DNA from: Selenomonas bovis DSM 23594
GTDB lineage: Bacteria > Bacillota > Negativicutes > Selenomonadales > Selenomonadaceae
Direction: 5' to 3'
Assembly: GCF_000381005.1 (NCBI RefSeq)
Contig: NZ_KB908397.1
Location: 1-49,048 of the forward strand
DNA: 49,048 nt
Below are positions 26,868 through 35,005 of the stretch, in pieces (position 1 is the first letter of the stretch; each line of letters starts with the position of its first letter). The notes beneath the pieces are model-generated. The model was given only the letters and a program-made list of their open reading frames with translations. It was not told where the DNA came from and did no database searches. The position numbers and the translations under genes are program-made.

Positions 26868-27656
26868 ATGATGGATGATGCGGATTGGGTGAACTTCAAG
26901 AGAAAGCTCAAGGCAAAGACGGAAATCGATCTCGACCTTTATAAGGAACCGCAGATGAAGCGGCGAATCGGCAATCTCGTGAATCGCGGCAAGTTCGATG
27001 GCTATACAGCATATTTCGATCATGTCGTGCAGGACAAGGATGATTTCGCCGCGTTCATCGAATATCTGACCATCAACGTATCTGAGTTTTTCCGCACGCC
27101 GGAGAAGTTCGGCAAGCTGGAGACGGATGTTATCCCCGACTTGCTGAAGCGGTCGCCGCGACTCAAGATCTGGAGCGCGGGCTGTTCCATCGGAGCAGAG
27201 CCGTATTCGCTCGCGATCATTCTTAAGGAACTCACGCCGGGGGTCAAGCATCAGATTCTCGCGACGGATCTCGATGTGGAGATCCTTGCCAAGGCGCGGC
27301 AGGGGGTCTATACGGAGAACGAGCTCAAGAGCATGACGCCGGAGCGGCGCAGTCGGTATTTCGACCGCGTGGAGGGCGGCAAATTCGCGGTAAAGGATGA
27401 GATCAAGCGCTGCATCGAGTTCAAGCGGCACAATTTGCTCAAGGATTCCTTTGAGACGGGGTTCGATCTTATTCTCTGCCGCAATGTCGTGATTTATTTC
27501 ACGGAGGAGGCGAAGGACCAGCTCTATGCGAACTTCTTCCGTGCCTTGAAGCCGGGCGGTATCCTCTTTGTCGGCGCGACGGAGGCGATTCTGAATTTTC
27601 GGGCGCTGGGCTATACGAGCTTTCAGCCATTTTTCTATCAGCGGCCGCTGGCATGA
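26868..27656 (+). CDS. cheR: CheR-type chemoreceptor glutamate methyltransferase
   Basis: The 262-residue protein uses SAM to methylate glutamates on chemoreceptors. The N-terminal helical domain (about 1-75) includes PQMKRRIGN. The SAM domain has WSAGCSIGAEPYSLAI, ILATDLDVEILAKA and FDLILCRNVVIYF, and FRALKPGG leads to the end. AGGAGG lies 8 nt before ATG 26868. No other chemotaxis gene is present in the window, so it is an orphan here. Confidence 0.92.
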   Translation: MMDDADWVNFKRKLKAKTEIDLDLYKEPQMKRRIGNLVNRGKFDGYTAYFDHVVQDKDDFAAFIEYLTINVSEFFRTPEKFGKLETDVIPDLLKRSPRLKIWSAGCSIGAEPYSLAIILKELTPGVKHQILATDLDVEILAKARQGVYTENELKSMTPERRSRYFDRVEGGKFAVKDEIKRCIEFKRHNLLKDSFETGFDLILCRNVVIYFTEEAKDQLYANFFRALKPGGILFVGATEAILNFRALGYTSFQPFFYQRPLA

Positions 27657-27674
27657 GCGACAGGAAGCGATGGG

Positions 27675-28658
27675 ATGTCGGATATGTATGCAAATCCCGA
27701 GATTGAGACGATGCCGCGCGAGGCGCTGCAGGCGCTGCAATTGGAGCGCCTGCAGAAGGCGGTGAAATGGGCGGGAGAAAAGAGCGGTTTTTACCAGGAC
27801 GCTTTTGCCAAAGCCGGCGTTTCTGCGGCGGATATCCAGGCACTCTCTGATATTCGCAAGTTGCCCTTTGTGACGCCGCTGGATTTGCGCAGCCATGATG
27901 TGTATGACAGGCTGACGCTACCGCTCTCGGGCGTGCTACGGTTCAGCTACCAGGAGCAGCCGGCCGGGGAGTTCCTGCAGCTCTATACGAGCGGCGACGT
28001 GGCGCATAATGTTGAGATGATGCTGCGCGGGCTCGTCGCAGCGGGTGTGAATAGGACTTCGGTGGTCGGCGTGCAGGGGGATCTCTCGGACAGCCGTCTG
28101 CTCGATGTGCAGTATGCGCTTGAGATCCTCGGTGCGGCCGTCGTGCCGCTCGGCACGGACTACCGGCGCTGGTTCCGCCTCATGGACTGTGTGAGCATGG
28201 ATGCTGTTGTGAGTACGCCGCAGCTCATCATGCAGCTCGTCATCCAGCTGCAGGCAGTGGGGAAGGATATCGCGGCATATCCACTGCGCATGCTTTTCAG
28301 CCTGAACGATATGGGGCTGCAGAATCTCCTGCAGCGACACGTCGTGCAGCGGTCGCATGCACGCGTCTATAATTTCTTCGCACCGCCGGCACTCGGCATG
28401 GCGGGGGCGCTCTTTTCCTGCCCCGCACAGCAGGGACAGCATGTACAGGAGGATTATTGGTATCCTGAGGTTATCGCGTTTGGGACAGATACGCCGGTCG
28501 AGGATGGACAGATGGGTGAGTTGGTGCTCACGTCGCTCATGGCTGAGGCGCTCCCGCTCATCCGGTTCCGCACGGGACAGGCAGTGAGTCTGTGCAGCGA
28601 CCCTTGTGCCTGCGGCCGTACGTTCGTGCGCGCGATGACGCCGCTGCAGGGGATTTGA
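27675..28658 (+). CDS. Truncated, degenerate PaaK-like (phenylacetate-CoA ligase family) protein
   Basis: Residues 10-75 (ERLQKAVKWAGEKSGFYQDAF, in parts, and DIRKLPFVTPLDLRSHD) match the N-terminus of PaaK ligases. Later segments (YNFFAPPALGMAGALFSCP, MGELVLTSL, LPLIRFRTGQAVSL and CACGRTF) match the adenylation core. The SSGTTG phosphate loop expected near residue 95 is missing; the sequence there is RFSYQEQPAGEFLQLYTSGD. The protein stops at 327 residues, right after the CGRT segment, so the mobile C-terminal domain of about 100 residues is absent. It is probably not an active ligase. The frame is intact, so it may be a repurposed protein rather than a pseudogene. It follows cheR by 18 nt. 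Confidence 0.7.
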   Translation: MSDMYANPEIETMPREALQALQLERLQKAVKWAGEKSGFYQDAFAKAGVSAADIQALSDIRKLPFVTPLDLRSHDVYDRLTLPLSGVLRFSYQEQPAGEFLQLYTSGDVAHNVEMMLRGLVAAGVNRTSVVGVQGDLSDSRLLDVQYALEILGAAVVPLGTDYRRWFRLMDCVSMDAVVSTPQLIMQLVIQLQAVGKDIAAYPLRMLFSLNDMGLQNLLQRHVVQRSHARVYNFFAPPALGMAGALFSCPAQQGQHVQEDYWYPEVIAFGTDTPVEDGQMGELVLTSLMAEALPLIRFRTGQAVSLCSDPCACGRTFVRAMTPLQGI

Positions 28659-28732
28659 GGAACCACAAGTTCATTCAGCCTTTTCTTGTACTGGGAGCCG
28701 GGCGCATAGCTGCGGCGAAGTGTTTTTTTAGG

Positions 28733-28756
28733 AACTGCGCTTTGCCGCAGTTTTTT
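28733..28756 (+). terminator. Terminator before sbcD
   Basis: AACTGCG (28733-28739) and CGCAGTT (28746-28752) form a 7-bp stem with T-run 28751-28756. It ends the cheR unit. A single AGGAACC repeat end sits upstream at 28658-28664. Confidence 0.75.
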
Positions 28757-28800
28757 CTTTGGAACGATGTGTGCTATGGGATGGAGATTACGGAGGAATC

Positions 28801-29958
28801 ATGCGATTTTTACATACAGCAGACTGGCATCTCGGCAAGTTGTTTGGTCAGCGCTACATGACGGAGGATCAGCGCTATGTGCTCGAAGAGCTCGTCGCGC
28901 TGGCCGTGGATGAGGACGTGCAGGCCGTCGTGATCGCGGGGGATGTCTATGACCGAGCGGTACCGCCCGCCGAGGCTGTGGCGCTTTTCGACGAGGTGCT
29001 CGCCCACCTTGTGGGAAAGGGCATCGCGGTGCTCTATATCGCGGGCAACCACGACAGTGCGGCCCGCCTTGATTTCGGCAGGGAACTGCTCGCCGCGAGC
29101 GGCGTCTACTTGCGCGGGTGCGTGCGCGGGGAGGACGCGCCGGTCGTACTCGAGGATGCGGCGGGGCCGGTGTATTTTTCGCTGCTGCCTTTTGCGACGC
29201 CCGTGGAGGTACGCGCGGCATTTCAGGTGCCGCGAGAGGAACCGCTGGATTTCGACGCGGCGATGGCGCGCCAGGTGCAGGCGGCGCGCGCGCAGATTCC
29301 GGACGGCTGCCGTTCGGTGGCTGTCGCGCACGCATTCCTCGCAGGCGGCCGCAGCGCTTCCTCCGAGCGGCCGCTCTCCGTCGGCGGCACGGACCAGGTG
29401 CGGCCCGCGCATTTCCTGCCTTATAGCTATACGGCGCTCGGCCATCTGCATGGGCCGCAGCGCGCGGGAGCGGAGAAGATCCGCTACGCGGGATCACTGC
29501 TCAAATATTCCTTTGACGAGGCTGCGCAGAAAAAGGGGGCGCTGGTCGTGGAGCTCGCGGCAGACGGTGCCGTAGAGACGAGGTTCGAGGCGCTGGCGCC
29601 GCGCCACGACGTGCGCATCGTGCGCGGCACCTTGGAGGAGCTGCGGCAGGCGGACTTTGACCCTCTGCCGCATGATGACTATGTGCGTGTGGATCTCCTC
29701 GATCGTGCGACCATTCTCAATGCCTATGACAAGCTCACCGCCATCTATCCGAATCTCTTCGCGCTCACCCGGCCGAATTGGCAGGCGGCGCAGGCGGAGG
29801 AACTGCGGCTGCGCCCGCAGGCGGGAGAGGTGTCGGAGCTTGCCTTGTTCCGGGATTTCTATGAGGAGATGACGCGGGAGACGTTTTCCCCCGATCAGCA
29901 GAAGTATCTCGAGGCGGTCCTTGAGGAAATGGCGCGGGAAGAGAGGGAGGAAGTATGA
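28801..29958 (+). CDS. sbcD: DNA double-strand break repair nuclease SbcD
   Basis: SbcD is the Mre11-type nuclease subunit of SbcCD, which opens hairpins and trims DNA ends. Manganese-binding motifs are visible: HTADWHLGK, IAGDVYDRAVPP, YIAGNHDS, AVAHAFLAGG and YTALGHLHGPQ. The 385-residue length is normal. I start at 28801, where CGGAGG precedes; the upstream extension contains the terminator region. It overlaps sbcC by 4 nt (ATGA). Confidence 0.95.
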   Translation: MRFLHTADWHLGKLFGQRYMTEDQRYVLEELVALAVDEDVQAVVIAGDVYDRAVPPAEAVALFDEVLAHLVGKGIAVLYIAGNHDSAARLDFGRELLAASGVYLRGCVRGEDAPVVLEDAAGPVYFSLLPFATPVEVRAAFQVPREEPLDFDAAMARQVQAARAQIPDGCRSVAVAHAFLAGGRSASSERPLSVGGTDQVRPAHFLPYSYTALGHLHGPQRAGAEKIRYAGSLLKYSFDEAAQKKGALVVELAADGAVETRFEALAPRHDVRIVRGTLEELRQADFDPLPHDDYVRVDLLDRATILNAYDKLTAIYPNLFALTRPNWQAAQAEELRLRPQAGEVSELALFRDFYEEMTRETFSPDQQKYLEAVLEEMAREEREEV

Positions 29959-32561
29959 GGATCAGGAAACTCAGCCTGCAGGCATTCGGCCCCTATGTCG
30001 GCAAGGTGGCGCTCGACTTCGCGCGGGGGCTGGGAGAGAATCGCTGCTTCCTCATCCACGGTATGACGGGCGCGGGGAAGACGACGCTGCTCGACGCGAT
30101 CTGCTTTGCGCTTTACGGCAAGGCGAGCGGCTCTCTGCGCACGGGTACGATGCTGCGCTCGGACAAGGCGGCGCCGGAGACAGAGACCTGGGTGGAGCTG
30201 GAATTCGCGCTCGGCGCGCGCGGCTACCGCGTGCTGCGCAGTCCGGCCTATCGGCGCGAGGACAGGAAGAGCGCGACGAGGGCGCGGGCGGAGCTCTACG
30301 TGCAGCGCGGCGGCGAGGAGGAATTGCTCGTCACCGGCACGAGCGAGGTAACGGAGTATCTCGAGACGCTGACGGGCTTTCGCTGCGAGCAGTTCCGACA
30401 GGTCGTGCTGTTGCCACAGGGTGAGTTCCGCGCGTTCCTCATGAGTGATTCCCGGCGGCGCGGCGAGCTCATGCAGGCGCTCTTCCACACGGAGCGGTAT
30501 GCCGCGCTCGAGAAGCGGCTGAAGGAGCGTGCGCTCGATCTCGCGGCGTGGGCACGGGACTGCCGGGCGCAGCAGGCGCAGCTGCTCATGCAGGCGGAGG
30601 TCGCCTCGGCGGAGGAGTTTGCGGCAGCGCTCGCGCAGCAAGAGCAGGCGCTCACCGCTTGCCGGGAAAGAACTGCATCCCTGCGGTTGGCGCATGAGGA
30701 GCAGCAGCGCCGACTCGTCAGCGGGCAGACGCTCGCGGCGGCGTTCGCGCGTCTCGCGCAGGCGGAGAAGGACTGCGCGTCAGATGAGAAGAAGAAAGAG
30801 AGCGTAGAGATGTTTCGCGCGCAGCTGGCGCAGGCGCAGCAGGCGGCAGCGATCCTCGACAAAGAGCGGCAGGCGGCAGAGGAGGCAGCGGCTGAGGTAA
30901 GGAGCAGCGAGGAGGCAGAGCGCCTCGCCGCGGCGGCCGCGCGGGCAAAGCAGGCGGCCACGCAGGCGGCTCAGCAGCTCGCGGCGCAGCAGGAGAAGGA
31001 AGAGGAACGCGCGGCGCTGCGGCGCAAGGTGCAGCAGCTCGAGCTGGCCAAGCGTGCTGCGGCGGATGCGGAGCGCCTGGCCCATGCGCTCGCGGCGGCC
31101 GAGCGTCGCGAAGCCGCCTGCCGCGTGGAGCGGATCGACACGGAGACGGCGGCCGAGCAGGCAAAGCTGAGGCTGGAGCGGCTGCAGGCCCTCGAGCGCC
31201 TGGGCAAGGCCGTCTCTCTGGCCCGCGGCCTGGAGGACGGGACGCCGTGTCCTGTCTGTGGCTCTTGCTCGCATCCGCATCCGGCGGAGGCGCAGGACGT
31301 CGTGCCGGAGGAGCAGGAGGTCCACGAGGCGGCAAAGGTGCTCGAGAAGCTGCGGCAGCGCGTACGTGGTGCGCAGGAAGAAGAGCAGAAGGCCGCAGCG
31401 GCGGCAGCGGCGCTCAAGGGACAGCTCGCCGCGCAGAAAGAGAATCTGCCGGAAGGCGTCGCGCCTGCTGCGGCGGCTGTGAACCGGGCCTGGTGCGATG
31501 CCTCTCGAGCGCTGCAGGAAAGCGAGCAGGTACTCAAGCAGTGCGAGGAGGCAAGCCGCCGGACGGAAACGGCCGCGAGCGCCTCCGCCGCGAGCGCGAA
31601 GAGCGCCGCCGCGCATGCAGAGCAGCAGCGCGCGCGGGCAGTGCAGGCGCAGCAGCAGTTCGCAGCCGCGCGCGCGGACGCGGGATTTTCCACGCAGGCT
31701 GCGTATGACGCGGCGCTTGCGGGACGCTGGCGCGAGAAGGCGCACCGCGATGAGGTGGCGCAGCACATCCGCGCCTTTGAGGACGCGGCGCTCAGACACC
31801 GGGCGGCGTGGGAGGACGCGGCGCGTGAGACAGCGGGGCAGACCGCGCCGGACCTCGCGGCGCTCAAGGCGGCTGCGTCTGCCGCAGAGGCGGCGTGGCG
31901 GCAGGCGGCGAGGCAGGAAAGCGAGACGACGCTGCGGATCGAGCAGGGCAAGAAATGGCAGGCTTCCCTGCAGAAGCTCGCTGTCGAAGAAAAAAGCATC
32001 GAGCAGGCGTACGGCCTCGCCGGCCGCCTCGCGCAGGTGGCCGGCGGCGAGCAGCCCTACCGCATCCATTTCCAGACGTATATCCAGCGTTCCATCTTCC
32101 GCGATGTCATGGATGCGGCCAACGAGCGCCTTGGCACCATGAGCGGCCAGCGCTACGCGCTCGCGCTCGGCAGCCAGTCGGATGGGCGCAAGGCGGATGG
32201 TCTCGAGATCGCGGTCTACGATGCCTATACGGGAAAATGCAGGGAGGCGCAGTCGCTCTCAGGCGGCGAGTCGTTTCTCGCCTCGCTTTCGCTCGCGCTC
32301 GGGCTGGCCGATGTCGTCGAGCGCTACGCGGGCGGCATCCGCCTCGATACGATGTTCATCGACGAGGGCTTCGGCTCTCTCGACAGCGAAACGCTCGACC
32401 TCGCCATCGAGGCGCTGCTGAAGCTGCAGGAGGGCGGACGCGTCATCGGCATCATCTCCCATGTCGAGGAACTCGCCGCGCGCATTCCGTGTCGCCTCGA
32501 GGTCACGAAGTCCCCCGAGGGCAGTGCGGCGCATTTCGTCACGGGGACTGCGCGGCAATGA
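29955..32561 (+). CDS. sbcC: DNA repair ATPase SbcC
   Basis: SbcC is the Rad50-type SMC ATPase partner of SbcD. The Walker A region is HGMTGAGKTTLLDAICFALYG near residue 35. The middle is a long coiled coil very rich in alanine, glutamine and glutamate. The zinc hook is CPVC (C432, C435). The signature LSGGESFLASLSLALGLAD and Walker B MFIDEGFGSLD are near the C-terminus. At 868 residues it is shorter than the E. coli protein (about 1,050), so the coiled coils are shorter but all catalytic parts are present. Confidence 0.95.
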   Translation: MRIRKLSLQAFGPYVGKVALDFARGLGENRCFLIHGMTGAGKTTLLDAICFALYGKASGSLRTGTMLRSDKAAPETETWVELEFALGARGYRVLRSPAYRREDRKSATRARAELYVQRGGEEELLVTGTSEVTEYLETLTGFRCEQFRQVVLLPQGEFRAFLMSDSRRRGELMQALFHTERYAALEKRLKERALDLAAWARDCRAQQAQLLMQAEVASAEEFAAALAQQEQALTACRERTASLRLAHEEQQRRLVSGQTLAAAFARLAQAEKDCASDEKKKESVEMFRAQLAQAQQAAAILDKERQAAEEAAAEVRSSEEAERLAAAAARAKQAATQAAQQLAAQQEKEEERAALRRKVQQLELAKRAAADAERLAHALAAAERREAACRVERIDTETAAEQAKLRLERLQALERLGKAVSLARGLEDGTPCPVCGSCSHPHPAEAQDVVPEEQEVHEAAKVLEKLRQRVRGAQEEEQKAAAAAAALKGQLAAQKENLPEGVAPAAAAVNRAWCDASRALQESEQVLKQCEEASRRTETAASASAASAKSAAAHAEQQRARAVQAQQQFAAARADAGFSTQAAYDAALAGRWREKAHRDEVAQHIRAFEDAALRHRAAWEDAARETAGQTAPDLAALKAAASAAEAAWRQAARQESETTLRIEQGKKWQASLQKLAVEEKSIEQAYGLAGRLAQVAGGEQPYRIHFQTYIQRSIFRDVMDAANERLGTMSGQRYALALGSQSDGRKADGLEIAVYDAYTGKCREAQSLSGGESFLASLSLALGLADVVERYAGGIRLDTMFIDEGFGSLDSETLDLAIEALLKLQEGGRVIGIISHVEELAARIPCRLEVTKSPEGSAAHFVTGTARQ

Positions 32562-32599
32562 TGACGTCTCCGGAGGGCGGGCAAATAGATAATTTTCTC

Positions 32600-32628
32600 T
32601 TTACAAGTCCGCGGGCGAATGCTATACT
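32600..32628 (+). promoter_or_regulatory. Promoter of the rimP-nusA-infB operon
   Basis: TTTACA (32600-32605), a 17-bp spacer and TATACT (32623-32628) lie 94 bp before the rimP start. Confidence 0.8.
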
Positions 32629-32654
32629 TAATAAAGAAATTTGAGCGTTTTTTG

Positions 32655-32680
32655 AAAGAGTGGGTGTGAGCCCACTCTTT
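32655..32680 (+). other. Leader hairpin of the rimP-nusA operon
   Basis: AAAGAGTGGG and CCCACTCTTT form a perfect 10-bp stem with loop TGTGAG, followed by the mixed pyrimidine tract CCTCTT. It may be an attenuator for the operon, or the sbcC terminator overlapping a new promoter; the weak T-run leaves this open. Confidence 0.5.
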
Positions 32681-32721
32681 CCTCTTATGTTTATGGTAAT
32701 TTTCTTGCGGGAGGTGGAGGA

Positions 32722-33174
32722 ATGGCAAATCCGATCGAAGAAGCTGTGGAACAGATGGCGCGCAAGCTGCTCGAGGAACAGGCGGGCGTCGAGCTTGTCG
32801 ATGTCGAGTATGTGAAGGAGCATGACTGGTATCTGCGCGTTTTCATAGATAAGGAAGGCGGCATCGATATCGATGACTGTCAGACGCTCAGTGAGAAGCT
32901 CGAGCAGCAGCTCGACGCGACGAGTCTCATCGCGGACAGCTACATACTCGAGGTCTCGTCGCCGGGGCTCGACCGCGTGCTGCGCAAGCCGCGCGATTTC
33001 GTGCGCGAGCAGGGCAAGAAGGTAGACGTCGCGCTCTACGCGCCGCTCGACGGCAAGAAACAGCTGACGGGCGTGCTCGAAGCGTATGACGACGCTGCGA
33101 AGACCGTTACGATCAGCGGGATGGCGCTGCCGCTGGCGAAGGTCTCGCAGATCCGGTTGCATATTGATTTTTGA
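32722..33174 (+). CDS. rimP: Ribosome maturation factor RimP
   Basis: RimP assists 30S subunit maturation. The 150-residue protein has the N-terminal alpha/beta domain (VELVDVEYVKEHDWYLRVF, in parts, and DIDDCQTLSEKL) and an SH3-like C-terminal domain after EVSSPGLDRVLRKPRDF. GGGAGGTGGAGG precedes the ATG. It opens the classical Firmicute operon. Confidence 0.95.
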   Translation: MANPIEEAVEQMARKLLEEQAGVELVDVEYVKEHDWYLRVFIDKEGGIDIDDCQTLSEKLEQQLDATSLIADSYILEVSSPGLDRVLRKPRDFVREQGKKVDVALYAPLDGKKQLTGVLEAYDDAAKTVTISGMALPLAKVSQIRLHIDF

Positions 33175-33231
33175 TTATCATGCGAGGGGGCGGCGTAACG
33201 CGGTCTCCGCTGCAGTAGGAGGATATATATT

Positions 33232-34374
33232 TTGGCAGCAAGAAGAAGCAAAGCGAAGGCAAAGGCACAGGAGCCGGGCTTCCTTGAGGCGCTCAAGGAG
33301 CTCGCACGTGAAAAGGGCGTAGAGGAGGAGGTCCTCTTCGACGCCATTGAGGCGGCACTCATCTCGGCGTATAAGCGGAATTTCGGTTCGGCGCAGAATG
33401 TGCGTGTCGTGCTCGACCGCACGACGGGTGCCTATCACGTTTATGCCATCAAGACGGTCGTGGAGACGGTAGAGGATGACGTGCAGGAGATCTCGCTCGC
33501 GCAGGCGCGCACCATCCGCCCGGACTACGAGGTTGACGATGTGCTCGAAATCGAGGTGACGCCGGCGAACTTCGGACGTATCGCGGCGCAGACGGCGAAA
33601 CAGGTCGTCGTGCAGCGCGTGCGCGAGGCGGAGCGCGGCATCATCTACGAGGAGTTCATGAGCCGCGAGGGTGACATCATCACGGGCCTCGTCTCGCGCG
33701 TCGAGAACCGCAACGTGTTCATCGACCTCGGCAAGACGGAGGCCGTGCTCACACCGACAGAGCAGATCGCTGGCGAGACGTACGAGCATGGCGACCGCAT
33801 CAAGGCGTATATCGTCGAGGTCAAGAAGACGAGCAAGGGGCCGCAGATCGTCGTCTCCCGCACGCATCCTGGCCTCTTGAAGCGCCTCTTCGAGCTTGAG
33901 GTGCCGGAGATCCAGGAGGGCATCGTCGAGATCAAGTCGGTGGCGCGCGAGCCGGGCATGCGCTCGAAGATCGCTGTCTACTCGAAGGACGATGACGTCG
34001 ATCCCGTCGGCTCCTGCGTCGGCCACAAGGGCATGCGCGTGCAGGCCGTCGTCGATGAGCTCGGCAGTGAGAAAATCGACATCGTGAAATGGAACGAGGA
34101 CAGCGCGAAGTTCATCGCGAACGCGCTGAGCCCCGCGAAGGTCGTCTCTGTGGCCGTCAACGAGGATGAGAAGGTCTCGCGCGTTGTCGTGCCGGACTAT
34201 CAGCTCTCTCTCGCCATCGGCAAGGAGGGACAGAACGCGCGTCTCGCCGCGAAGCTTACGGGCTGGAAGATCGATATCAAGAGCGAGTCGCAGGCAGCGG
34301 ACGAGGTGCTCGACGCGGGCATGAGCGAGGTCGCCGTCGAGAGCGACGCTTCCTTCACAGCGGAAGGTGAATGA
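33232..34374 (+). CDS. nusA: Transcription termination/antitermination protein NusA
   Basis: NusA binds RNA polymerase and controls pausing, termination and antitermination. The 380-residue protein has an N-terminal domain (about 10-125), an S1 domain (about 135-200, GDIITGLVSRVENRNVFIDLG in parts) and two KH domains (about 210-345, GSCVGHKGMRV and AIGKEGQNARLAAKLTGW). The acidic C-terminal repeats of E. coli NusA are absent, as in most Firmicutes. The start is TTG 33232, with AGGAGG 9 nt upstream. Confidence 0.95.
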   Translation: MAARRSKAKAKAQEPGFLEALKELAREKGVEEEVLFDAIEAALISAYKRNFGSAQNVRVVLDRTTGAYHVYAIKTVVETVEDDVQEISLAQARTIRPDYEVDDVLEIEVTPANFGRIAAQTAKQVVVQRVREAERGIIYEEFMSREGDIITGLVSRVENRNVFIDLGKTEAVLTPTEQIAGETYEHGDRIKAYIVEVKKTSKGPQIVVSRTHPGLLKRLFELEVPEIQEGIVEIKSVAREPGMRSKIAVYSKDDDVDPVGSCVGHKGMRVQAVVDELGSEKIDIVKWNEDSAKFIANALSPAKVVSVAVNEDEKVSRVVVPDYQLSLAIGKEGQNARLAAKLTGWKIDIKSESQAADEVLDAGMSEVAVESDASFTAEGE

Positions 34375-34375
34375 C

Positions 34376-34678
34376 GTGGCGGCAAAGGCAGGAAAAGTCA
34401 AGAAGATACCGGAGCGGCTCTGCGTCGGTTGCCAGGAGAAACATCCGAAAAAGGAACTCATCCGCATCGTGCGGAGCCCGGAAGGGGAGTTCTCCGTCGA
34501 TCGCACGGGCAAGAAATCAGGGCGCGGCGCCTACATCTGTCCGCGCGTCGAGTGCCTCGAGAAGGCGCGCAAGGGACATCGTCTCGAGCGTTCCTTCGCC
34601 TGTGCCATCGACCCGGCGGTCTATGAGGCGCTCGCGGCGGAACTCGCTGTCGGCGCAGCTCCGGAGGAACGCGCATGA
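34376..34678 (+). CDS. ylxR: YlxR/RnpM family RNA-binding protein
   Basis: The 100-residue protein has the DUF448 signature RLCVGCQEKHPKKELIRIVR, followed by GRGAYICPRVECLEKARK. Members are small RNA-binding proteins, and the B. subtilis protein is reported to modulate RNase P. GTG 34376 is chosen because GGAAGG lies 8 nt upstream; GTG 34367 overlaps nusA. It overlaps the next gene by 4 nt. Confidence 0.9.
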   Translation: MAAKAGKVKKIPERLCVGCQEKHPKKELIRIVRSPEGEFSVDRTGKKSGRGAYICPRVECLEKARKGHRLERSFACAIDPAVYEALAAELAVGAAPEERA

Positions 34679-34986
34679 GCGAGCAGCGCATCGTGAACCT
34701 CCTGAGCATGGCACAGCGGGCGGGCCGTATGGCCTCCGGTGCCTTTGCTGTCGAGGAGGCCGTGAAGAAAGGGAAGGCTGACTTCCTGATGATTGCGGCT
34801 GACGCGCAGCAGGAAACGAAACGAAAATTTGAAGAATTAGCAGATAGATACGACGTCCCCGTCGCGCATCTCCTCACGAGGGATGCGCTCGGCGCCTGCC
34901 TGGGCAAGGAATACCGTGCGGTCGCAGCATTGCTCGACGCAGGATTTGCGAAGCGCTTGCAGGAGCTCCTGAAGGAGCAGGGATGA
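34675..34986 (+). CDS. ylxQ: L7Ae-family (YlxQ) K-turn-binding ribosomal-type protein
   Basis: This 103-residue member of the L7Ae/L30e family binds RNA kink-turns. [29 protein letters not shown] (seen in parts) and the short [19 protein letters not shown] segment fit the family. Its place between ylxR and infB is fixed in Firmicutes. The exact RNA target is not known from sequence. Confidence 0.9.
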   Translation: MSEQRIVNLLSMAQRAGRMASGAFAVEEAVKKGKADFLMIAADAQQETKRKFEELADRYDVPVAHLLTRDALGACLGKEYRAVAALLDAGFAKRLQELLKEQG

Positions 34987-35005
34987 TACCTACGGGGGTG
35001 GATTA

